DNA of 12,374 bases from Hyphomonadaceae bacterium UBA1001. GTDB taxonomy: Bacteria; Pseudomonadota; Alphaproteobacteria; Caulobacterales; Aquidulcibacteraceae. Location: NCBI GenBank assembly GCA_002291875.1, contig DBAV01000084.1, positions 1-12,374 of the forward strand. Direction: 5' to 3'. The position numbers and the translations under genes were made by a program. Positions 6,721 through 12,374 of this stretch are shown here, piece after piece. Below the pieces are notes generated by a model, which was not told the origin of the DNA, made no database searches, and worked only from the letters and a program-made list of their open reading frames with translations. The number at the start of each line of letters is the position of its first letter. Position 1 is the first letter of the stretch.

Positions 6721-7908
6721 ATGCCACGCTGGGTTCTGGCCGAGGACATCGGCATCGAGACGCTGGGCGGGGTGCTGACGCCCCTGCTGCTGGGCGGGGA
6801 ATGCATTCCCTGCACCACCCGCCAGGTCTTCTCGACCGCCGAGGACAACCAGAGGGCCGTCACCATCGTGCTGGCCCAGGGCCGGTCCGGTGCGGGCCAG
6901 CCCGCGCGCCGCCTTGGCCGCTTCGACCTGGAAGGGATCGCGCCAGCCCCGGCGGGCACGCCGCAGATCGAGGTTTCGGTCACGGTCGACGCCGAGGGAA
7001 CGCTTGCGGTGTCGGCCGTGGACACCTCGACCCGCACCGATGCCGGCCTGCGCATCGGCACCAGCGAGGAGGCGCGGGTGCGCCTGCGCGACGCCGACAC
7101 CGCCGCCGGCGGCCTGGCCCCTGCGCCAACCCTCGCACGCGCGCTGTGGGTCGAGGACGAAGCGGGAAATCTGCATCCGCTGTTCGAGGCGGGCGCGACA
7201 CTGCCGGCGGTCACGCGCCGCACCATCCCCACCCTGCGTGACGCCCAGACCGAACTGCCCGTGCGTATCCTCGAGGGCCCGCAGGATCGCTGGGCCCTGC
7301 GGCGCGACATCGGCGCCTTCACCTTCCGCATGGCCAGCAACACCGCCGCAGCAGGACGGGTCGGCATGGATCTGGGAGTTGCGGCGGCGGCCGACGGGGC
7401 GGTGGTGCTGACCATCAGCCCCGGCCGCCCCAGCGAGGTGATCCGCACCCTGCCCGAGCGTGTGCATGTGCGCCTCGCCGGCCCCTGGCTCGACGCCGCG
7501 CCGCCGCCCCGCGCTGCCGCAGCCGACGGCACGGCCCTGCCGGTGGTCTTCGTCAGCCATGCCGCGGTCGATGGTGCGCGCGCCATGCAGATGGTCGCGG
7601 GGCTGGAAGGGTCGGGACGGGCCCGCTGCTGGATCGCCCCGCGCGACGTGCGGGCCGGGCACGATTATCGCGCCGAGATCATGCAGGCGATCCGCAACGC
7701 CAGCCATTGCGTGCTGCTGCTGACCGAGGCCTCGAACCAGAGCGCCCATGTCCTGCGCGAGGTGTCGCTGGCCGACCAGTTCAGCAAGCGCATCCTGCCG
7801 GTGCGCCTGGATGCGGCCACCCTTCGCCCCGAGCTGGAATACCTGCTCAGCGGGGTGCACTGGACGCCGTGGGACGCCCTGGAAGCCGACTTCACGCGCC
7901 TTCTGTAA
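6721..7908 (+). CDS. Hsp70 substrate-binding domain (tandem) fused to a TIR domain
   Basis: This 395-residue protein has no signal peptide or membrane segment, so it is probably cytoplasmic. Residues 10-99 align without gaps to DnaK 399-488 as recalled (GIETLGGV, IP, QVFSTAEDNQ, AVTI, LGRF, PAP, PQIEV, VSA). This is the beta-sandwich that holds peptides. Residues 141-235 are a second, degenerate copy (LWVE, TLP, DAQ, IGAF, DGAVVLTI). After a Pro/Ala linker, residues 274-395 form a TIR_2-type domain: PVVFVSHAAVDGA, WIAPRDV at 304-310, and SAHVLREVSLA with Glu347 at the position of the catalytic glutamate of TIR NADases. The Hsp70 ATPase domain and helical lid are absent. ATG 6721 has GGAGG at 6712-6716, so this looks like a designed start, not a dnaK fragment. 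NADase activity and peptide sensing are inferences from family knowledge. Confidence 0.93.
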   Translation: MPRWVLAEDIGIETLGGVLTPLLLGGECIPCTTRQVFSTAEDNQRAVTIVLAQGRSGAGQPARRLGRFDLEGIAPAPAGTPQIEVSVTVDAEGTLAVSAVDTSTRTDAGLRIGTSEEARVRLRDADTAAGGLAPAPTLARALWVEDEAGNLHPLFEAGATLPAVTRRTIPTLRDAQTELPVRILEGPQDRWALRRDIGAFTFRMASNTAAAGRVGMDLGVAAAADGAVVLTISPGRPSEVIRTLPERVHVRLAGPWLDAAPPPRAAAADGTALPVVFVSHAAVDGARAMQMVAGLEGSGRARCWIAPRDVRAGHDYRAEIMQAIRNASHCVLLLTEASNQSAHVLREVSLADQFSKRILPVRLDAATLRPELEYLLSGVHWTPWDALEADFTRLL

Positions 7909-7959
7909 CCCTCGCACCCGGCGGGCATTCGCACCGCGCCAGTCCCGTCCCGGGCGGTC

Positions 7960-9402
7960 TCAGATGCCCGTCCCGGGTGGCGGCGGGCGCGCGCAGATCA
8001 CCGCGACGGCGTGGGTGTCGGCCAGGTTCGCAAGGTGCCGGTCCAGGTCGCCGTCGAACAGCAGCATGGGGTCGGCCACCACGATCACCCCCGGGCGCGC
8101 TGCAATCGCCCGCGCCAGCCGCAACCGGGCCAGGGCCATCGGGTCGGCGGCAGGGTCCAGCGGATCGATCCGGCGCCCTTCGGGCCAGGCCGCGGGGTCC
8201 AGCCCGGCCAGCATCAGCGCATCGGCGATGCGCGCGCGTGCGGCCTGCGATCCCGAAGGTGCCAGATTGCGCCTTACGCTGGCGTTCAGCAGCGGCAGGT
8301 CCGGCGCCACCAGCGACACCGTGCGGCCATCGGGCAGGGTGTCGGCCAGCGACTGCAAACGCCCGAGGGTCAGCCCGTCGCGATCGATCTCGACATGGCG
8401 CACCTCGCCGGGCGCGGCCAGCGCCAGCACCGGGTCGGTGTCGGCCGTCGCCGCCGCGCCCGCGGTCGCCTGTGCCTGAAGCACCCCCAGCCGTGCATCG
8501 GCCACCCGGAAGGCGGCCAGCGCGTCGCTGGCCCGGCCCAGCCCGGCCAGCCCGCCGGCCAGAAGGCCCGCCCCGAACAGCACCGACGTCCAGGCCGCCA
8601 GCCCCTGCGGCGCCAGCAGGCCCGCCGATCCGAACACCACGGCCAGTGCCACCACCGCCGGCAGGGTGATGGCCGAGGGCAGAAGGGCGGCCGTGGCCAG
8701 CGCCCGCTGACGCACGCTGGCCGCCTGCAGGTCCTGCGAGCGGCGGCGCAGCCGGCGCAGCACATGGGCGCCTGCGCGGAACCGGGCAATCGCCCGCGCA
8801 CCCAGCGTGACATGGCCCACCACGTCGGCCACCCGCCCGCGACCACGCCTCACTGCAAGCCAGGCGCGTTCCAGCAGCTTGCCCGCGCCGAACAGGAACA
8901 CCAGATTGACCGCCAGAAGGGCCGCCCCGGCGGCGCCGGCCGCCGGCCCGCCGACGAACACCAGCACCATCAGGCCCGCCATCAGCGCGGCCGCCGCGGC
9001 AATCGCGTCGCTGATGCCGACCGACATCCAGTCCTTGATCGCCACGAGGTCACCGGCCATGCGCGCCGACATCACTCCGATCGAGGCGGCGCGGCCGTCG
9101 CGCGCGCGGGCGATGGCATGGTCGGCCAGGCGCTCGCGGACCTCGGTGGCGATCGACATGCCGAACCATTCGGCAAAGGCGGCGCGGGCCACCGCCAGCC
9201 CCGCCGCCCCCAGCGCCGCCGCGGCCGCAGCCGCAAGGGCAGGCAGCAGGGCCGGCACTGCGGCATCGCCCTGCATCACGGCGGAAACGGCGGCACCTCC
9301 CAGTGCCGCCGCCGCCGCCAGCGCGGCCGTCTCCAGAAGTGCCACGAGGACCAGGCCCGCGGCCGGCAGGCGCCGACCGCGGTCGAGGAGGCTCGGTGTC
9401 AT
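7960..9402 (-). CDS. ABC-exporter-like protein with a degenerate nucleotide-binding domain
   Basis: This 480-residue protein resembles a type-1 ABC exporter half-transporter. About six hydrophobic segments fill residues 13-290. They contain the usual cytoplasmic loop with MAGDLVAIKDWMSVGIS, a form common in this fold. The C-terminal part from about 336 aligns with an ABC ATPase but is too short (about 145 residues against about 240) and lacks key parts. Only about 30 residues separate its start from the Q-loop-like VAPDLPLL (365-372), so the Walker A region is missing. The signature position reads AADPM (418-422), and the Walker B strand VIVVADP (439-445) has Pro for the catalytic Glu. ATP hydrolysis by this chain is unlikely. 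The start ATG overlaps the stop of the P-loop gene (ATGA at 9399-9402), implying translational coupling. Its substrate is unknown. Confidence 0.88.
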   Translation of the reverse strand: MTPSLLDRGRRLPAAGLVLVALLETAALAAAAALGGAAVSAVMQGDAAVPALLPALAAAAAAALGAAGLAVARAAFAEWFGMSIATEVRERLADHAIARARDGRAASIGVMSARMAGDLVAIKDWMSVGISDAIAAAAALMAGLMVLVFVGGPAAGAAGAALLAVNLVFLFGAGKLLERAWLAVRRGRGRVADVVGHVTLGARAIARFRAGAHVLRRLRRRSQDLQAASVRQRALATAALLPSAITLPAVVALAVVFGSAGLLAPQGLAAWTSVLFGAGLLAGGLAGLGRASDALAAFRVADARLGVLQAQATAGAAATADTDPVLALAAPGEVRHVEIDRDGLTLGRLQSLADTLPDGRTVSLVAPDLPLLNASVRRNLAPSGSQAARARIADALMLAGLDPAAWPEGRRIDPLDPAADPMALARLRLARAIAARPGVIVVADPMLLFDGDLDRHLANLADTHAVAVICARPPPPGTGI

Positions 9403-10457
9403 GCTGCGACCCGGGCGGGTGCCACCTCGAGCATCTGGAGCAGGCCGCGTGCGGTCTCGGGCTGCCACAGCGCCTCACGCGTCAGGCAGGTCATGCCGAT
9501 CGCCGCCTCGATCTCGCGGCAGGCCAGTGGCGAGGCCGAGGCGACGCCGCTGACGCCGACCACCAGGCCATGCTGTTCCAGCCATTGCGCGCCTGCCACC
9601 ACGGAGGCCGCGCTCTCGCCGGCATACATCCAGCCGCTGACCACCTGGCGCAGCACGCGCGACTGTTCGACCAGCCAGCGGGTTTCCTGCTGGAAAAGGC
9701 CATCGGCGATCTCGAAGACCATCACGTCGCACCGCGCCGACACCAGAGCACCCGACAGGACCTCGACACAGCGCTCGAGCTCGCGGTGGGGGGTGCGGTA
9801 TGTCGTGGCCAGGCCCGCATCGGTGAAGTCCAGCACCAGTTCGGCACCGGCGTCGCGCATCAGGCCCGAATCATTGCCCGCACCCGTGCCGGTCAGCTTG
9901 GCCGCGCCGACACGGTGGCCGGCCCGCGTCAGACCGTGCACCAGGGCGGCTGCGGCGGTGGTCTTGCCGGCGTTCATCGAGCCGCCCACCACCGCGATGG
10001 CCGGTACCGAGCGGGCCATGCGCATGGTCGGCAGGGCGAAATCGGCCAGGTTCACCGCGCGCCCGTCGGGCCGCACGAACACCCCGACCGGCTCGATGGC
10101 GGTGGGCATGTGCATCTTGGCGTGGGCGTGGACGACCCGGCCTGCGACGCCGCCGGCGGCGGCCATGTGGCAGGGGCCCAGATCCTCGGGCACCAGGGCC
10201 TCGAACTGGTCGGGGGCATAACGGTTGCCATAGGCGAGGACCACCTCGTCACCCTGGAACAGCGTGGCCTTGCGGCTGGTCGGCAGCTCGACGGTGCGGT
10301 GCTGGCCGATCTCGGTGACACGGGCCAGCACGAGGTCGCCGGCCTGGGGGGCGCGCGGGGCGGCGGACACGCGGGTCATCGCCGAGGGCGGCACGTTGCG
10401 GGTGGTAAAGCCACGCTTGGCGCGGGCAAGGCGGTCGGCGCCGACGGCGATGGTCAT
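9399..10457 (-). CDS. P-loop NTPase of unknown role (DUF1611- or MobB-like)
   Basis: This 352-residue protein has two parts. Residues 35-145 are a beta-rich N-terminal domain with conserved-looking stretches (GDLVLARV, GDEVVLAYGNRYAPDQFEA, DLGPCHMAAAGGVAGRV). From about 152 a P-loop NTPase domain begins, with Walker A GSMNAGKT at 159-166 (Lys165), followed by LTRAGHRVGAAKLTGTGAGND. The latter recalls MobB, dethiobiotin synthetase and DUF1611/COG3367 proteins. VMVFEIADG further on fits a Walker B-like strand. The biochemical role is not known to me. The ATG at 10457 has GGGAG eight bases upstream on the minus strand. It is downstream of the porin gene and coupled by a four-base overlap to the ABC-like gene, so these two proteins probably act together. 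It supplies an intact P-loop that the ABC-like partner lacks. Confidence 0.88.
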   Translation of the reverse strand: MTIAVGADRLARAKRGFTTRNVPPSAMTRVSAAPRAPQAGDLVLARVTEIGQHRTVELPTSRKATLFQGDEVVLAYGNRYAPDQFEALVPEDLGPCHMAAAGGVAGRVVHAHAKMHMPTAIEPVGVFVRPDGRAVNLADFALPTMRMARSVPAIAVVGGSMNAGKTTAAAALVHGLTRAGHRVGAAKLTGTGAGNDSGLMRDAGAELVLDFTDAGLATTYRTPHRELERCVEVLSGALVSARCDVMVFEIADGLFQQETRWLVEQSRVLRQVVSGWMYAGESAASVVAGAQWLEQHGLVVGVSGVASASPLACREIEAAIGMTCLTREALWQPETARGLLQMLEVAPARVAA

Positions 10458-10479
10458 GTCCGTGTCTCCCTCGTTCGGG

Positions 10480-10499
10480 GACCGGGGGGATGCCCGGTC
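10480..10499 (-). other. Perfect hairpin between porin and P-loop NTPase genes
   Basis: GACCGGG at 10480-10486 and CCCGGTC at 10493-10499 form a 7-bp perfect stem with a six-base loop. It lies 50 bases past the porin stop and 23 bases before the NTPase start. No T-run follows on the minus strand, so it is not a classical terminator. It may attenuate or stabilise the porin message, or protect its 3' end. Confidence 0.35.
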
Positions 10500-10548
10500 A
10501 TTACACAGAGCCAACGACCGCCAGCGCCGACCTATTCCCTATCGCATG

Positions 10549-11604
10549 TCAGAATCGGAAAGAAAGTTCAGCAAGCGCGACCACACCGTCGTCGGTGCGG
10601 CCAGCCGCGGTTTCTTCCTCGATGGCGACCAGGTCGGCGCGCACCACCCACCAGTCACCCAGCTCGCGGAATCCGCCGACACCCAGCAGGGTATTGGTCA
10701 GGACGGTGGATTCGGTGCGCGCGAACGAGCCCGCAACCCCCCAATTGTCCTCGCGCCAGGCCACCCCGGCATTCCACTCGCTCTCGTCCAGGCCCTGCAC
10801 CAGCGAGTTCGAGTCGCCGCGCCAGACATAGGCCCCGCCGACCGTCAGGCGGTCGCGCCCTGCCTCGGCCCCAACGCTCCAGCTCTCGATGTCGCCGCGC
10901 TCGGTGATCGGGTCGGCACTGGCGCCGACATAGGCCACGCTGACGCCCAGCGCCCATTCGCCGACCGGCACCTGATAGGCGGCAGCCAGTTCAAAGCCGT
11001 TCTCCTGGCGGGTGCGGCGGCGCGGATTGGGATCGGACGAGTTCGACTCGACCTCGGGCGCGAACGAGGCCCCGAAGCGAAAGCCCTGCACCGGCGCCGA
11101 CAGGTACACGATCTTCAGCGCGTCACGGGTGTCGAACGGCGTCAGCAGCGCCGCCGACCCGGTATACCGCACGAAGTCGCCGCGCACCTGGCCCAGGCCC
11201 AGGATCGGCGCATGGAGGGCGATGGTGTCGGCCGCACCGTCCTGCTCGCCCAGCTCGATCCGGCCAAAGCCGCCCGCCAGATAGGCATAGATCTCGTCAC
11301 GCTGGAGGTCCTCGGCCTCGCGCTCGCCGGTGTCCACTTCGGCGCGAAGGCCCCACACGAGGCCGTTGTCGGCGACGTATTCGGCATTCAGCAGCAGTGA
11401 GGCGTCCCACTCGCCGGCCTCGTCGGACTGGCCGGTCTCGACATCGCGGAAGACCCCGCCCTGCACCGAGATGGCGCCGTTGGCGGTCAGTTCGATGCCG
11501 CCGACATTGGCGCGCAGCGGCGTTTCCTGGGCAATGGCCGCAGGCGTCGCAGCCGCGAGCGCCAGGACGGCGAGCGCAGCCACATGGCTGGTTCTGGTCT
11601 GCAT
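10549..11604 (-). CDS. Outer-membrane porin
   Basis: This 351-residue protein has a Sec signal peptide: MQTRTSH, a hydrophobic stretch, and probable cleavage after Ala-Ile-Ala (residue 25). The mature part begins QETPLRANVGGIELTANG. The rest alternates hydrophobic and polar residues with short turns and aromatic girdle positions (GLVWGLRAEVDTG, GRIELGEQDGAAD, WSVGAEAG, WNAGVAWREDNWGVAGSF). It ends in SFRF, so the last residue is the Phe typical of beta-barrel proteins recognised by BamA. Length and pattern fit the 16-strand gram-negative porin family (Porin_4 type). It would let small hydrophilic solutes cross the outer membrane; substrate preference cannot be read. AGGGGG lies about six or seven bases before the ATG at 11604. 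It is transcribed away from the dsbB-like gene. Confidence 0.94.
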   Translation of the reverse strand: MQTRTSHVAALAVLALAAATPAAIAQETPLRANVGGIELTANGAISVQGGVFRDVETGQSDEAGEWDASLLLNAEYVADNGLVWGLRAEVDTGEREAEDLQRDEIYAYLAGGFGRIELGEQDGAADTIALHAPILGLGQVRGDFVRYTGSAALLTPFDTRDALKIVYLSAPVQGFRFGASFAPEVESNSSDPNPRRRTRQENGFELAAAYQVPVGEWALGVSVAYVGASADPITERGDIESWSVGAEAGRDRLTVGGAYVWRGDSNSLVQGLDESEWNAGVAWREDNWGVAGSFARTESTVLTNTLLGVGGFRELGDWWVVRADLVAIEEETAAGRTDDGVVALAELSFRF

Positions 11605-11811
11605 GGTATTCCCCCTTGTGCGGCGGAGAGATGGTCCGCGTTCCGCGTGCGCAAACGACCCCGACTGCGGATTTATTCCCAGCACCGCGCGGCAGGCCCG
11701 CCTGACATGCCGCCCGGCCGGCGCGCCATCGGCCATCCGGCGTGCCTGACGGGGTGCGGCATGGCGCCGGGGCATCTTTCGCCGGCCGCGTGAAGCGCTT
11801 ATGGAACAAGG
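11605..11811. promoter_or_regulatory. Divergent intergenic region between porin and dsbB-like genes
   Basis: These 207 bp separate two divergent genes, so at least one promoter is expected here. The only AT-rich patch is ATTTATT at 11671-11677, which reads AATAAAT on the minus strand and could be the -10 of the porin gene, giving a leader of about 60 bases. No convincing -35 was found. An 8-bp palindrome AAGCGCTT lies at 11793-11800, just before the dsbB-like start. No ribosome binding site is well placed for that start: AAGG at 11808-11811 abuts the ATG. Confidence 0.3.
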
Positions 11812-12374
11812 ATGGATCGCGCCGCTCCGACCGCACGCCTGATGGACCGCCTGCTCGACCCGCCGGCGTGGCTGGCGCTGGCCGCGGCCGTCTCGGCGGC
11901 CCTGCTGGCGACGGCGCATGTCTTTCAGGCCCTGGGCTATCCGCCGTGCGCACTGTGCCTGACCCAGCGCGAGGTGTACTGGACCGCGATCGGGCTGGCC
12001 GCGGCGGCGCTGGGCGCCGCCCCGGTCGCCCCGGTCGCGCGGCGCGCGTCGGCACAGCAACGCATCTTCCCGGCCGGCTACCGCGTCGGCTGGATCGAGA
12101 TCGGGGTCTTCCCGCAGGGCACCCTCGACGGCGAGGCGATCGTCTTTGCACCGGGCACCCGGATCTTCTCGGACACCGGCGCGCTCGTGCTGCCGGTGCA
12201 GTTCGGCCCGCGGCGTCGCGTCGTCTACGCCCGCGACGCGCTCGGCCAGGTGAACCGCGTGTGGATCGTCACGCCCGCGGAGCTGGCACGCGCGATCGAG
12301 GACCTCACCTCGCGCGGCGAGGCCCCGAACGAGTCGAACATCGTCACCGGCACGCCGGGCACCGGCGAGCCCGC
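11812..12374 (+). CDS. dsbB: dsbB-like gene, N-terminal part joined in frame to unrelated sequence; runs off the window
   Basis: The first 78 or so residues look like DsbB, the inner-membrane quinone-linked protein that reoxidises DsbA. TM1 is at about residues 19-41, then PPCALCLTQREVYW with the redox pair Cys46/Cys49, then TM2 at about 57-75. From about residue 79 onward (SAQQRIFPAGYRVG) the chain becomes soluble and beta-rich. It has no cysteines, so the second DsbB cysteine pair and helices 3-4 are absent. The frame stays open to the window end with coding-like third positions throughout. Either the contig is chimeric here or this is a real but odd fusion; I favour the former. The ATG at 11812 follows an in-frame TGA at 11791. 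An ATG at 11842 is an alternative start. No good ribosome binding site is seen for either. Confidence 0.6.
   Translation, partial: MDRAAPTARLMDRLLDPPAWLALAAAVSAALLATAHVFQALGYPPCALCLTQREVYWTAIGLAAAALGAAPVAPVARRASAQQRIFPAGYRVGWIEIGVFPQGTLDGEAIVFAPGTRIFSDTGALVLPVQFGPRRRVVYARDALGQVNRVWIVTPAELARAIEDLTSRGEAPNESNIVTGTPGTGEP
12046..12374 (+). other. Suspected foreign segment: partial periplasmic protein
   Basis: From about this point the translation reads SAQQRIFPAGYRVGWIEIG and continues through LDGEAIVFAPGTRIFSDTG, VVYARDALGQVNRVWIVTP and AELARAIEDL. The pattern (FP, LDG, APGxRI, vYxrDxxGqVxrvWIlTpxE) resembles a small exported protein I associate with Burkholderiales, where it begins right after a signal peptide. 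Ala-Ser-Ala before QQ would fit the end of such a signal peptide. The family memory is from recall, not from a search. If correct, the boundary lies a little upstream, in or near the signal peptide. Confidence 0.45.

Noticed and set aside
6721..7080. The Hsp70-like N-terminus taken as a truncated dnaK pseudogene
   Set aside because: The gene has its own well-placed ribosome binding site, no in-frame damage, a second SBD-like copy and a complete TIR domain; pocket residues are conserved.
5446..7917. A long minus-strand open frame opposite the membrane protein, secreted protein and TIR genes
   Set aside because: Low-complexity Arg/Gly/His-rich translation with no recognisable domain, whereas the plus-strand genes show signal peptide, SBD and TIR features plus ribosome binding sites.
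7944..7977. Direct repeat CCCGTCCCGGG (7944-7954 and 7967-7977) at the convergent gene ends, considered as a bidirectional terminator
   Set aside because: The copies are direct, not inverted, and no T-tract follows on either strand; CCCGGG is common in such GC-rich DNA.
8011..10221. A long plus-strand open frame opposite the ABC-like and P-loop genes
   Set aside because: Gln/His/Arg-rich translation without motifs; the minus strand carries clear transmembrane and P-loop signals and a coupled ATGA overlap.

Overview
The window is about 12.4 kb of GC-rich DNA with dense coding. The protein flavour suggests an alphaproteobacterium, probably Caulobacterales/Maricaulales-like. The signs are a Caulobacter-style peptide deformylase, a 997-residue SucA, a two-lipoyl SucB, and a promoter resembling the Caulobacter housekeeping consensus. 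The taxonomy is an inference from remembered family features; no search was run.

Layout, left to right. Positions 1-145 hold the probable C-terminal tail of an unidentified plus-strand gene. Next come def (155-670), a 264-bp leader region with a hairpin and repeated GTGCAC palindromes, and then the sucA-sucB pair (935-5545) for the E1 and E2 parts of 2-oxoglutarate dehydrogenase. A small four-helix membrane protein (5686-6135) follows. A good candidate promoter at 6218-6247 then precedes a two-gene unit made of a secreted beta-rich protein (6271-6699) and, 21 bp later, a 395-residue protein (6721-7908).

The 6721-7908 protein is the most interesting item in the window. It has an Hsp70/DnaK peptide-binding beta domain without any ATPase domain, then a second degenerate copy of the same domain, then a C-terminal TIR domain that keeps the candidate catalytic glutamate. 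I know of no described system with this architecture. A reasonable hypothesis is a sensor that binds exposed hydrophobic peptide and signals or acts through a TIR NADase.

Three minus-strand genes lie beyond it. From upstream to downstream they are a porin (10549-11604), a P-loop NTPase of unknown role (9399-10457), and an ABC-exporter-like protein (7960-9402) that overlaps the NTPase gene by the four bases ATGA. The ABC protein's nucleotide-binding domain has lost its Walker A region, its signature motif and its catalytic glutamate.

At the right end a dsbB-like gene begins at 11812. After about 78 residues it changes, in the same reading frame, into an unrelated soluble beta-type sequence that resembles a periplasmic protein of Burkholderiales. 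I suspect an assembly chimera near 12040-12060, so this end should be treated with caution.

No tRNA, rRNA, CRISPR array, insertion sequence or clear rho-independent terminator with a T-tract was seen.
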